NCBI RefSeq assembly: GCF_018614615.1
Contig: NZ_JAGGOK010000031.1
Coordinates: 62,001 to 126,000, forward strand
DNA length: 64,000 nucleotides
DNA from: Streptomyces sp. ISL-100
Lineage (GTDB): Bacteria > Actinomycetota > Actinomycetes > Streptomycetales > Streptomycetaceae
Direction: 5' to 3'
The notes beneath the pieces were generated by a model. It saw only the letters and a program-made list of their open reading frames with translations. It was not told where the DNA came from and did no database searches. The position numbers and the translations under genes are program-made. Below, piece by piece: positions 18,087 through 27,328 of this stretch (the first letter of the stretch is position 1; the number at the start of each line of letters is the position of its first letter).

Positions 18087-18737
18087 CTACGCGCCCCGCA
18101 GCCTCCGCCACACCGTCGGCGCCCCGCTGATCAGCAGCGTCAGCGCCACCGCCGCCACCACGCCCTGCCACGGCTCGGGGAAGAGGGAGCCGCCGAGGAT
18201 GCCGATCAGCTGGTACGCCGCCGCCCAGGCCAGGCACGCCGGTACGTCGCCCCGCGCGAAGCGGTGCATCGGCATCTTCGACAGCAGGCACGCGACCATC
18301 ACCGGGATCCGGCCGGCCGGCACGAGCCGGGAGAGCACCAGAACCCGCGACCCGTGCTCGTGGAGTCCGCGCCGCGCCTGCTCAAGACGCTCGGGCGTCG
18401 CCCGACCGCGCAGCGCCTCCAGCCGGCGCGAGCCGTTCCTCGAGCGGACTCCGCGCAGGCCGATCCAGTACAGACCTGTGTCGCCGAGGAACGCGGCGGA
18501 CGACGCCAGCGCGAAGACGACCAGCAACGCGAGCGGGTCGCTGTGGTGGAAGGCCACCACAGCCGCCGTACTCACCAGCGCCCCCGTCGGCACCACCGGC
18601 ACCAGGGATCCCAGCACCACCAGCAGGAACAGCGCCGGATAGCCGACCGCCTGCTGAGCCGACTCCGCAGGCACTTGGTCCACCACGTCCTGCGCCGTCT
18701 GTATCAGCGACGTCTGTATCAGCGGGGCATGGCTCAC
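18087..18737 (-). CDS. DedA-family membrane protein
   Basis: A 216-residue DedA/VTT-domain protein. Hydrophobic helices include YPALFLLVVLGSLVPVVPTG and LALLVVFALASSAAFLGDTG; the loop DTGLYWIGLRGV and the amphipathic RLVPAGRIPVMVACLLSKMP correspond to the conserved F/Y-x-x-x-R and G-R-x-x-P motifs. DedA proteins move phospholipids or undecaprenyl phosphate across the membrane. The GTG start overlaps the upstream MBL gene stop by 4 bases, so the two are coupled. Confidence 0.83.
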   Translation of the reverse strand: MSHAPLIQTSLIQTAQDVVDQVPAESAQQAVGYPALFLLVVLGSLVPVVPTGALVSTAAVVAFHHSDPLALLVVFALASSAAFLGDTGLYWIGLRGVRSRNGSRRLEALRGRATPERLEQARRGLHEHGSRVLVLSRLVPAGRIPVMVACLLSKMPMHRFARGDVPACLAWAAAYQLIGILGGSLFPEPWQGVVAAVALTLLISGAPTVWRRLRGA

Positions 18738-19513
18738 CGGCAGGCCTCCGGCCGGACACTCTCGCCGTGCCCGAGCCGGTGCACGGCCACGTCCGGTGCG
18801 ATCCGCGCCGCCTGCCGTACGAACTCGTCGCCCGGCGAGTGGAACTCGTGCGGCCTGACCCCGTCCATCCCGATCGGCCAGTACGTCCCGTAGTGCACCG
18901 GCACGGCCGCGCGCGGCGCGATCCGCGCGAGCGCCTGCGCCGCCCGGCGCGCGTCCAGATGCCCGTGCCCCAGGAAGGGCCCCCAGCCGCCGACCGGCAG
19001 CAGAGCCACGTCGACGGGCCCGACGGCGTCGGCCATGTCGTCGAAGAGCCCGGTGTCCCCGGCGAAGTACGTACGGGCCTCACCCGTGACGACGTATCCG
19101 AGCGCGGGGGCGTGATGCGGCCCGAACGGCAGCCGCCGCCCGTCGTGCAGCGCCGGAACCGCCCGTACGAACAGATCCTTCACCCGTACCTCGTCGCCCG
19201 GCTCCACCTCGGTGACGCGCAGCCCCTGCCCGGAGAGCCTGCGCAGGCCGGGCACGGCCCGCGGGGCGCCGCGCGGCACGATCAGTGCGGTGCCGGGCGC
19301 GAGGCGGCCCAGCGACGGCAGATGCAGGTGGTCGTTGTGCAGGTGCGAGACGAGCACGGCGTCGGCCTCGGCGGCCTCGGGCGGCGGCAGCGCACCGCGC
19401 CTGCGGCGCAGATGGGCGAGGCGCCGCGTGAAGAGGGGGTCGGTCAGCACCCGGGTCCCGGAGTCCGCGACGGTGCAGGTGGCGTGACCCCACCAGGTGA
19501 TCTCCACCGTCAC
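18734..19513 (-). CDS. MBL-fold metallo-hydrolase (UlaG/ComA-like)
   Basis: A 259-residue MBL protein beginning MTVEITWWGHATCTVADSGT, with SHLHNDHLHLPS as the HxHxDH zinc site, YFAGDTGLFDDM for the bridging Asp and VPVHYGTYWP for the last His. This is the beta-lactamase superfamily 3 type with phosphodiesterase or lactonase-like activity; the substrate is unknown. It starts with GTG and is coupled to the DedA gene. It is a distant paralogue of the broken gene at 17005, on the opposite strand and separated only by DedA. Confidence 0.85.
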   Translation of the reverse strand: MTVEITWWGHATCTVADSGTRVLTDPLFTRRLAHLRRRRGALPPPEAAEADAVLVSHLHNDHLHLPSLGRLAPGTALIVPRGAPRAVPGLRRLSGQGLRVTEVEPGDEVRVKDLFVRAVPALHDGRRLPFGPHHAPALGYVVTGEARTYFAGDTGLFDDMADAVGPVDVALLPVGGWGPFLGHGHLDARRAAQALARIAPRAAVPVHYGTYWPIGMDGVRPHEFHSPGDEFVRQAARIAPDVAVHRLGHGESVRPEACR

Positions 19514-19644
19514 GAACGGCCTCCTCGTCGTCGCCGGGGGCGCCCCCTGTACGAGCGTAGGCCGGAGCGCGCCTCATTGCGCCTCCTCCCCGTGACGCGA
19601 TCGGAGTAAGGTCGGCGGCGACAGCTATCGCAGGGGGGCGAGTC

Positions 19645-20061
19645 ATGGACGACGTACGAGACGACGTACGAGTGGCGGCCATCGCCAGCCTGACTCCGCT
19701 CGAAGAGCTCGACAGCGATCCGTTCCTGGTGGACACCCGCAGCCAGCAGGCGATGTGCGCGCGCTGGGCCGCCGACAAGGGTTACGTCGTCACACGGCAG
19801 CTGATCTTCTACGCGATGGCCCCGGACCACCGCGCACTGTGGGCGGACGTCGAGGCGGGCACGGTGGATGTCTTCGTCGCGCCCAACGAGCGCGTGCTGG
19901 AGCGGGCCCTGACGTCCGTGCCGGAATTCTCCGCGGAATGCGAGCGCCGGGGCGTACGCCTGGAGACGGCGGGCCTCGACGAGCCCACGTACACCGCGGC
20001 CATGAAGGCCAGCGTGCACCGGAGACTGTCGATGCCGACGGCCGGCTATGACGGCTGCTGA
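19645..20061 (+). CDS. Small protein resembling a degenerate serine-recombinase catalytic domain
   Basis: A 138-residue protein. VAAIASLTPLEELDSDPFLV followed by QQAMCARWAADKGYVVTRQL, HRALWADVEAGTVDVFVAPN, EFSAECERRGVRLETAGLD follows the strand/helix order of the resolvase N-terminal domain (YARVST, Q..xC..WA..xG, L..D...G..D, EL..RGV.L). By my alignment the catalytic Ser is Thr and the adjacent Arg is Ser, and no DNA-binding C-domain follows. I infer a non-recombining relative. CAGGGGGGCGAG precedes the ATG. Confidence 0.6.
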   Translation: MDDVRDDVRVAAIASLTPLEELDSDPFLVDTRSQQAMCARWAADKGYVVTRQLIFYAMAPDHRALWADVEAGTVDVFVAPNERVLERALTSVPEFSAECERRGVRLETAGLDEPTYTAAMKASVHRRLSMPTAGYDGC

Positions 20062-20069
20062 GCTTGTCT

Positions 20070-20091
20070 GACTGTTTCTGACCGCTCAGTC
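20070..20091 (+). terminator. Weak hairpin with T-run after 19645 gene
   Basis: GACTG (20070-20074) pairs with CAGTC (20087-20091) and is followed by TTTTTC. The stem is short but the T-run is rare in this GC-rich sequence. Confidence 0.3.
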
Positions 20092-20190
20092 TTTTTCTGT
20101 CGCTGCCGCGGCTCGGGCACTTTGCCCCGCTGTGCCACGCTGGAAGGAAGCGGGCCCCAGGTTCGGCCCGGGACGTGAGGTGGGGACGGC

Positions 20191-22323
20191 GTGGTCCGAC
20201 GGCGATGGCGCAGCGCGGGCAGCGCCCTGCTGCGCGTGGTCACGGTATGGATGGTGTCGACGCTCACGATGCTGGCGCTCGCCGGCATCCTGCCGGACTT
20301 CCAGCTCAAGGCCGACGACGGCGACAGCATCACCCGCGTCGCGCTCACCGCTGTCTGGGGCGCGGGCGCGTTCGGGCTGCTGGGCGCCTTGGTGTGGCCC
20401 CTGGCCGTACGGGCGCTGCTGCTCGTACCCGTACTCGTACTCGGCCTGCTCGTCTTCTTCCTCAACGGCTCGCTTCTGCTCATCGCGCTCAGCCTCATCC
20501 CCGACGGGCGCGGCGAGGCCGAGCCCGAGACCGCGGTGGTCGTCGCCGCCGTCATGTCCGCCGTCGCCTCGGCGACCTCCGGAGCCCTCGCGGTACGCGA
20601 TGACACCGCGTACCGGCGCAGGCTCTACCGACTCGCCCACCGCCGTCACAGACGGGGCGGCGACGACGGACGCAACGGACTGCCCGGCACGCTGTTCCTG
20701 CAACTCGACGGCGTCGGCCACGAAGCGCTGCTCCAGGCGGTCGCCGACGGACTGATGCCGACCGTCGCGGCGTGGCTCGACGGCGACGACCCCACGCACC
20801 GGCTGACCCCGTGGCGTACCGACTGGTCCAGCCAGACCGGCGCCAGCCAGCTCGGCATACTCCACGGCTCCAACCACGACGTCCCGGCTTTCCGCTGGTA
20901 CGAGAAGGAGACCCGCGAGGTCGTCGTCTCCAGCCGCCCGGCGAGCGCGGCCCTCATGCAGCGCCGCGCGATCGCCCGTACGGGAGACGGCGGACTGCTC
21001 GCCTTCGACGGCGCGAGCCGCGGCAATCTCTTCAGCGGCGGCGCCGACCAGCTCGCCCTCGTCCTGTCGATCACCGCCCGGCGCGGCCGGTCCACCCGGT
21101 CCCGGGCCGGTTACTTCGCGTACTTCTCCGACCCGGCCAACGCCGTACGTACCGCCGTCTCCTTCGTCGCGGAAGTCGCCCGGGAGATCGGCCAGTCCAC
21201 GCGCGCACGGCTGCGCGGCGACAGCCCCCGGGTGAAGCGGGGCGGGCTCTACCCCTTCATCCGGGCCTTCGCGACCGTCGTGCAGCGGGACGTGGTGGTC
21301 GCGTCGGTGCTCGGCGACATGCTCGCCGGACGCACCGCCATCTATGCCGACCTGGTCGCGTACGACGAAGTGGCGCACCACTCGGGTCCGCACAGCACGG
21401 ACGCGCTGAAGGTCCTGGAGCGGCTCGACCGGTCGCTGGAGCTGATCGCCAAGGTCGCCGAGCACGCCCCGCGCGCGTACCGGATCGTGCTCCTGTCCGA
21501 CCACGGGCAAAGCCCGGGGGAGACCTTCAAGGCCGCGTACGGGCTCACCCTCTCCAACCTCGTCAGGGCGGGGTGCGGGCTGCCCGTCCCGCGCCGCGCG
21601 GAGGGTACCACCAGTGCCTCGGAGGCGCGCGACGCCGTACGTACCGCGCTGCACCGGCCGGTGCCCGACGACGAGGAGGAGCCCGAGCACCCGGAGCCCG
21701 TCACCGACCCGGTCGTGCTGGCGTCGGGCAATCTGGGGCTGATCTCCTTCCCCGACGCGGCGGGGCGGGCGACGCGCGAGCAGATCGACCGCCACCATCC
21801 GGCGCTGCTGGCGACGCTCGCCAATCACCCCGGCATCGGCTTCCTGCTCGTGCGGAGCGAGGAGCACGGCGCACTGGTGCTGGGGGCGGACGGCGCCGAA
21901 CTGCGGCTGGACGGCAACGGTACGGGTGATACGGGGCTGCTCGCGGCGTTCGGGAAGGGCGCCGCCGACGCCGTGCGCAGGACCTCCGGCTTCCCGCACG
22001 TCGCCGACATCATGGTCAACTCCTGGCACGATCCCGAGACCGGCCGTGTGCACGCCTTCGAGGAGCAGATCGGCTCGCACGGTGGCCTCGGCGGCGAACA
22101 GGCCCGCCCGTTCCTCCTCTCCCCGTACGTTCTCTCCGCGCCCGTCCCCGACGGGGAGGAGCTGGCCGGCGCGGAGCAGGTGCACCGGGTGCTGCGGCGG
22201 TGGCTGCGCGAGAGCCAGGGGCCGCAGGTGCCGCTGGTGGCGGCGGAGGATTCCCCGCCAGAAGTGGAAGCGGAAGGGTCTTTTCCAGTTGGCGATGGCG
22301 CCGTACAGGATAAATCCGCCTGA
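20191..22323 (+). CDS. Holin-like membrane domain fused to alkaline phosphatase-superfamily phosphodiesterase
   Basis: A 710-residue protein starting with GTG after GTGAGGTGGGG. Residues about 10-135 contain four membrane helices of the phage holin family IV/superfamily 4 type (VVTVWMVSTLTMLALAGILP, VRALLLVPVLVLGLLVFFLN). From about 165 on is a type I phosphodiesterase/nucleotide pyrophosphatase domain: LFLQLDGVGHEALLQAV (metal Asp), TGASQLGILHGSNHDVPAFR (nucleophile region), YADLVAYDEVAHHSGP, VLLSDHGQSPG and EEQIGSHGGLG (metal Asp/His). The catalytic domain probably acts at the membrane on a phospholipid or wall polymer. Confidence 0.78.
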   Translation: MVRRRWRSAGSALLRVVTVWMVSTLTMLALAGILPDFQLKADDGDSITRVALTAVWGAGAFGLLGALVWPLAVRALLLVPVLVLGLLVFFLNGSLLLIALSLIPDGRGEAEPETAVVVAAVMSAVASATSGALAVRDDTAYRRRLYRLAHRRHRRGGDDGRNGLPGTLFLQLDGVGHEALLQAVADGLMPTVAAWLDGDDPTHRLTPWRTDWSSQTGASQLGILHGSNHDVPAFRWYEKETREVVVSSRPASAALMQRRAIARTGDGGLLAFDGASRGNLFSGGADQLALVLSITARRGRSTRSRAGYFAYFSDPANAVRTAVSFVAEVAREIGQSTRARLRGDSPRVKRGGLYPFIRAFATVVQRDVVVASVLGDMLAGRTAIYADLVAYDEVAHHSGPHSTDALKVLERLDRSLELIAKVAEHAPRAYRIVLLSDHGQSPGETFKAAYGLTLSNLVRAGCGLPVPRRAEGTTSASEARDAVRTALHRPVPDDEEEPEHPEPVTDPVVLASGNLGLISFPDAAGRATREQIDRHHPALLATLANHPGIGFLLVRSEEHGALVLGADGAELRLDGNGTGDTGLLAAFGKGAADAVRRTSGFPHVADIMVNSWHDPETGRVHAFEEQIGSHGGLGGEQARPFLLSPYVLSAPVPDGEELAGAEQVHRVLRRWLRESQGPQVPLVAAEDSPPEVEAEGSFPVGDGAVQDKSA

Positions 22324-22445
22324 TGTGGTGCACCGTTCCCCGTACGGCGTCGGAGAACGGCGCGGTGGAGCCGACCTGTTCGCGGGCGTGCTCGTGTACG
22401 CGTGGATCGCGGCCCGCAAGACCAGGGGCGCGGTCGCGGCCTGGT

Positions 22446-23555
22446 TCAGCCCAGCAGTTGCGCGCTGCTCGCCGGCTCCTGGCGGGGCTGTCCGTTGAGG
22501 CGGTGCCGCTCTATGGAGGAGCGGCGGTACACCTCTTCGCGCACCCGCTGGATTTCGCCGATCGGCCGGTGGTCCTCGCGCGAGCGCCACGGGGTGATCG
22601 ACGTACCGTCCGCCGCGAGGTTGTCCGCGCCCGAGATGTCCTGGCGGGGGATGGCGATCCGGGCCACGGTGACCCACGGCGAGAGCTGTTCCGGCCACTC
22701 GACAGACGTGTTGTCGACCGGCATCCGCGTCAGGTCGGTGTTGAGCTGCACCTGCAGTTCGAAGGAGTGGTCGCGCTCACCCGCCTCCGCGACCAGTGTG
22801 TTGCGGAACGCCTCGCCGTCGGACAGCACATCCACGCCGTCGTGTTCGATGCCCGCCAGCGAGTCCTGGGTCGGCACCGTCCGCACCTTGGCGATGTGAT
22901 CGCCGTACCGGAAGGCGCCCATGCTGTTGTACGTGTACGAGAAGAGGTTCTGCCGCGGGACCTTGGCGAACGACAGCATCGCGAAGAGCTCGTCCCACAG
23001 CCACTCGTCCGCCGTCTCCAACGTGCCCTGGCGGGTGAGGAATTCACCCATCCACGACTTCCTCCTGGCCGGGTTCACCAGAGCGTCGGGGAGCTCGGCG
23101 AAGAGCCGCTCGATCACCATGTAGTCGTACGCCGTGTTGGCGAAGAACACCCGGTTGTTGATGAGGTTGAGGTCAAAGGTGGTCGCCTCGGCCTCGTCCG
23201 TCAGGAGTGACGTCCCCGGCACGCCGAACATCTTGATGCCCATGCCGCAGGCGGCGCCGAGCAGGGAGTCCGCGCGCAGATGGCCGAGCCCGTTCGAGTA
23301 GCGCACCACGGCGTCGTAGACGGCCGGGGCGGCGAAGATTCCCTGGGCGTACGGCTCAGGCGGTTCACCCACCGTGACAGTGGCCTTCACCAGGCCGTAC
23401 GTCTTGCCGTGGGCGGTACGGACCGCACGGCCCACCCCCTGCCGCTCGACGGATTCACGAGTGGCCCGCGCGACATTGCGGACCACCTCGTCGAGCTCGG
23501 CCTGGTAGGTGGGGCGCTCGACGGGCGTGTACGCCTCGTACCTGACGAAATCCAT
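22446..23555 (-). CDS. Catalase-fold haem protein
   Basis: A 369-residue member of the haem-dependent catalase-like superfamily (small catalase relatives such as SrpA or allene oxide synthase type). RTAHGKTYGLVKATVTV near residue 47, VRYSNGLG near residue 86, FDLNLINNRVFFANTAYDYM and FSYTYNSMGAFRYG are typical of this branch, which differs from monofunctional catalases. It could decompose organic peroxides. GAAGGAGTTTTCCTCC precedes the ATG at 23555. It lies 124 bases downstream of an OhrR-type regulator on the same strand, with a palindrome between. Confidence 0.8.
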   Translation of the reverse strand: MDFVRYEAYTPVERPTYQAELDEVVRNVARATRESVERQGVGRAVRTAHGKTYGLVKATVTVGEPPEPYAQGIFAAPAVYDAVVRYSNGLGHLRADSLLGAACGMGIKMFGVPGTSLLTDEAEATTFDLNLINNRVFFANTAYDYMVIERLFAELPDALVNPARRKSWMGEFLTRQGTLETADEWLWDELFAMLSFAKVPRQNLFSYTYNSMGAFRYGDHIAKVRTVPTQDSLAGIEHDGVDVLSDGEAFRNTLVAEAGERDHSFELQVQLNTDLTRMPVDNTSVEWPEQLSPWVTVARIAIPRQDISGADNLAADGTSITPWRSREDHRPIGEIQRVREEVYRRSSIERHRLNGQPRQEPASSAQLLG

Positions 23556-23621
23556 GGAGGAAAACTCCTTCTTCCGGGCTGTGTGATGCCAATGCCTGCG
23601 AGAAGAAAGGTAGCGCACAAC

Positions 23622-23640
23622 TTAATCGCGCACGATGTAA
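23622..23640. promoter_or_regulatory. Candidate OhrR/MarR operator before the catalase gene
   Basis: TTAATCG-CGCA-CGATGTAA, an imperfect inverted repeat in an AT-rich patch between the MarR gene and the catalase-like gene, 67 bases before the catalase ATG. The half-site with a GCGC centre resembles MarR/OhrR boxes. Confidence 0.45.
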
Positions 23641-23679
23641 TCGTTCGTGATTGATCCCACTCCGCGACGTGTCGCTTCG

Positions 23680-24123
23680 TCAGCTCAGTCGCTCGATGAG
23701 ATCCCGCAACTGCCCGCGCAGCCGCTCCGCCTCTTCGGCGGACATGCCGTAGCTCTGCCCCATCGCGCCCGGAACCTTCTCGGCCCTGGCCCGCAGAGCC
23801 TGGCCCTTCTCCGTCGCCGATACGGTGATCAGCCGCTCGTCGTCCGCCTGCCGCTCCCGCCGCACCAGCCCGGCCGTCTCCAGCCGCTTCAGCAGCGGTG
23901 AGAGCGTGCCGTAGTCCAGCCCGAGTACGGCGCCCAGTTCCTTCATCGGAACGTCGCCGCGCTCCCAGACCGCCAGCATCACCAAGTACTGCGGATAGGT
24001 CAGCCCCAGCTCGGCCAGCACCGGCCGGTACACCGCCGTAACCGCCCGCGAGGCGGAGTGCAGTGCGAAGCACAGCTGGTCGTCGAGCGCCATGGACACG
24101 GCCGGAGGTCTGATCTCACCCAT
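23680..24123 (-). CDS. MarR-family regulator, OhrR type
   Basis: A 147-residue winged-helix protein. LDDQLCFALHSASRAV holds the peroxide-sensing Cys at the position used by OhrR; LGLTYPQYLVMLAVWE, GLDYGTLSPLLKRLETAGLV and the wing RRERQADDERLITVS follow the OhrR pattern. Oxidation of the Cys by organic peroxides would release the repressor. Target here: the catalase-like gene downstream. ATG at 24123 is used; the internal ATG at 24093 would give a more typical N-terminus (MALDDQLCF). Confidence 0.87.
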   Translation of the reverse strand: MGEIRPPAVSMALDDQLCFALHSASRAVTAVYRPVLAELGLTYPQYLVMLAVWERGDVPMKELGAVLGLDYGTLSPLLKRLETAGLVRRERQADDERLITVSATEKGQALRARAEKVPGAMGQSYGMSAEEAERLRGQLRDLIERLS

Positions 24124-24206
24124 GCCCCCATTCTCCGTGATCAGCCGAATTCATGGTCCACTCTGTTGGCGGCACGCACCGGTTCGAGACCAGGAGGAAA
24201 CCAACC

Positions 24207-24683
24207 ATGACGGCCACGGCCGAGCGCCCCGAGCGGGCCTTCCCCGCACCGAACGGTCTGACCGGCGTCGGCGTCATCGTCGTCGGCCCCGGCGACCGCA
24301 TCCTGCTCGGGCTCGGGCACGACGGCCGCTGGGAGCTGCCCGGTGGCAAGGTCGACCCGGGCGAGAGCTTCGAGGAGGCCGCCGTGCGCGAGCTGGCGGA
24401 GGAGACCTCCCTGCGCGCCGACGCCGCCGGGGTGCGCATCGTCGCCGTACTGGTGGACGGCGCCCGCGGCGTCACCCGCGTCACGGCCGCGGCGGTGCTG
24501 GAGAGCGCCACGGGCACGCCGCGCGTCACCGAACCGCACAAGATCGCGCGATGGGAGTGGTTCGGGACGGACGGCGGCGTACCCCAGGACCTCTTCGCGC
24601 CGTCGGCGTCCGCACTGCGCGCCTGGCGCCCGGACCTGGACATCCCCGAGGCCCCCGCGCACTGTTACCCGACGGCCCGCTGA
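24207..24683 (+). CDS. NUDIX hydrolase
   Basis: A 158-residue protein with a complete Nudix box ([20 protein letters not shown] then ETSL), preceded by [20 protein letters not shown]. It hydrolyses a nucleoside diphosphate derivative; the resemblance is to MutT/NUDT15-like sanitising enzymes but the substrate is not determined. AGGAGGAAACC precedes the ATG at 24207. Divergent from the OhrR-type gene, 83 bases apart. Confidence 0.87.
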   Translation: MTATAERPERAFPAPNGLTGVGVIVVGPGDRILLGLGHDGRWELPGGKVDPGESFEEAAVRELAEETSLRADAAGVRIVAVLVDGARGVTRVTAAAVLESATGTPRVTEPHKIARWEWFGTDGGVPQDLFAPSASALRAWRPDLDIPEAPAHCYPTAR

Positions 24684-24708
24684 ACCCGGCGAGCCAGGGG
24701 CCGTACGG

Positions 24709-25503
<795 letters not shown>

Positions 25504-25513
25504 CTGCTCGTCC

Positions 25514-26314
25514 TCACTTGGCCTTGTCGGCACGGGCCTCGAGGCGGCGCACCACGAAGCTCAGCGGCACCGTCACGATCAGGTAGCAGAGCCCCGCGAC
25601 CAGAATCGGGGTGGAGTTGGCGGTCTGGCTGGCAAGGTCCCTGCCGAACTTGGTCAGTTCCCGCTCATTGAGGGTGATGCCGAGGAACAGCACCAGCGAG
25701 GAGTCCTTGAACAGCAGGACGAGCTCGTTGGTCAGCGGCGGGATGACGATGCGGAACGCCTGCGGGATGATCACCGACACCATCGCCCGGGCGTGCGAGA
25801 AGCCCAGCGAACGCGCCGCCTCCATCTGTCCCTTGGGTACGGCCTGGATGCCCGCCCTGATGGTCTCCGCCATGTAGGCGGCGGCGACCAGGCCGAGCCC
25901 CAGGGCGACCTTTCCGTACGTACCGCCGGGAATCTCGGTCCCCGGGAACGCCAGCGGCACCGCGACGCCCACGAAGATGAGGATCAGCAGGGCGGGCAGA
26001 CCGCGGAAGAACTCGATGTAGATGCTCGCGAGCCACCGGTAGGGGGCCACGGACGACAGCCGCATCAGCGCGACGATCAGGCCCAGTACGAGCCCGAACG
26101 CGAAGCCGGAGAGCGTGTACACCACGGTGTTGCGCAGGGCGGTGGTGATGATCTCCGGGAAGAGCTCCGCTACGAGGTCCTTCTGCGCGAACTGGTTCTG
26201 CAGCCGGTCCCAGTCGGCCAGCACACCGACCAGGACCAGGGCCGCCACGAAAAGGGCGTACTGGATGCCCTGTGAGATACGGCGCCGCTGCCGCCTGGAG
26301 AGGCGAGAGGTCAC
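25514..26314 (-). CDS. Polar amino-acid ABC transporter permease
   Basis: A 266-residue permease of the HisM/GlnP family. It has about five membrane helices, [19 protein letters not shown], and the EAA loop as [20 protein letters not shown] followed by [15 protein letters not shown]. The start is GTG 26314, which overlaps the binding-protein stop by 4 bases (GTGA); a longer start would lie inside the binding-protein gene. A single permease suggests a homodimeric channel. Confidence 0.9.
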   Translation of the reverse strand: MTSRLSRRQRRRISQGIQYALFVAALVLVGVLADWDRLQNQFAQKDLVAELFPEIITTALRNTVVYTLSGFAFGLVLGLIVALMRLSSVAPYRWLASIYIEFFRGLPALLILIFVGVAVPLAFPGTEIPGGTYGKVALGLGLVAAAYMAETIRAGIQAVPKGQMEAARSLGFSHARAMVSVIIPQAFRIVIPPLTNELVLLFKDSSLVLFLGITLNERELTKFGRDLASQTANSTPILVAGLCYLIVTVPLSFVVRRLEARADKAK

Positions 26315-27153
26315 GACTGGACCTTGGGCAGCGGTCCGATCCACTTCTCGTAGAGCTTCTTGTACGTGCCGTCGGCCTTGGCATCGGTGATGGCCTTGTC
26401 GATGGCGGCCTTCAGCTTGGTGTTGCCCTTCTTCACCGAGAACCCGTACTGCTCACCCGTCTCGATGTTCTGGCCCAGGACGAACTGGTCGGCGTTGGCC
26501 TTGTCCTTGAGCCAGCCCTGAACGACGGGGTAGTCGATGACGACGGCGTCGACCTGACCGGTGCGCAGCCCGTTCAGTACGGCGTCGGAGCTCTCGAACG
26601 CCACCGGGTCGAAGCCCTTGCTGGTCGCGTAACTCTCGCCGGTCGTCTCCGCCTGCGCGCCGAGCTTCTTCTTCTCGGACTTGACCTCGTCCAGCGAGGT
26701 GACGCCGCTCTTCTTCGTCGCGAGCAGCGCCTGGGTGGCGTCGAAGTACGGGACGGAGAAGTCGACGTTCTTCTTGCGGTCCTCGGTGATGGTCATGCCG
26801 GCGGCGGCGAGATCGCACTCGCCGGAGTTGAGGAACGCGCCGGTCTTGAAGTTCTCGAACGGCGTGTCGAGGATCTTCTGCTCGACCTTGAGGTTCTTGG
26901 CCACCAGGTCGATGAGCGCCACGTCGAAGCCGACGACCTTGCCGCCCTGCTCGGACTGGAAGGGCGGATACGGCAGGTGCGTGCAGGTGGTCAGCTTGCC
27001 CTTCTCGACCACGGGTACGCCGCCGGCTGCCTCGGCAGGCCCTTCGTCGTCCGAGGAACAGCCGACGGCGAGGAAGAGCCCGGCTGCTGCGGCACCGGCG
27101 GTGGCGAGGGTACGGATAGAGCGGGCGCGGTGGCCCTTGGTCGTCCTGGACAC
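26311..27153 (-). CDS. Amino-acid ABC transporter substrate-binding lipoprotein
   Basis: A 280-residue family 3 solute-binding protein. The lipobox FLAVGC is at residues 27-32, after a basic N-terminus. THLPYPPFQSEQGGKVVGFD, LDTPFENFKTGAFLNSGECD, AAAGMTITEDRKKNVDFSVP and TGEQYGFSVKKGNTKLKAAI are the usual fold landmarks of the GlnH/cystine-binding type. It starts with GTG after GGAGGTCAACC. Operon order is binding protein, permease, ATPase. Ligand unknown; an acidic or polar amino acid is most likely. Confidence 0.9.
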   Translation of the reverse strand: MSRTTKGHRARSIRTLATAGAAAAGLFLAVGCSSDDEGPAEAAGGVPVVEKGKLTTCTHLPYPPFQSEQGGKVVGFDVALIDLVAKNLKVEQKILDTPFENFKTGAFLNSGECDLAAAGMTITEDRKKNVDFSVPYFDATQALLATKKSGVTSLDEVKSEKKKLGAQAETTGESYATSKGFDPVAFESSDAVLNGLRTGQVDAVVIDYPVVQGWLKDKANADQFVLGQNIETGEQYGFSVKKGNTKLKAAIDKAITDAKADGTYKKLYEKWIGPLPKVQS

Positions 27154-27276
27154 GGTTGACCTCCATGGGGCGGGGGCGGACGTCGGCGGGGGAACCGAGC
27201 CGTCAGCGGTGATCGTAAGCCAGCGACCCTGCCTTGGCGGCGATCTTCCGCGAGCTTCATGGTGCCTTTACAACAC

Positions 27277-27311
27277 GCATCGCCCGCCCCGACGGATTCG
27301 GGACGGGCGAT
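27277..27311 (-). terminator. Hairpin terminator after the ECF42 gene
   Basis: Arms 27277-27291 and 27297-27311 (CATCGCCCGCCCCGA with its complement, one mismatch), loop CGGAT. It follows the end of the sigma gene (27329) and precedes the amino-acid ABC operon, both on the minus strand. Confidence 0.75.
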
Positions 27312-27328
27312 GGTGCGCGTGGCGGCGA

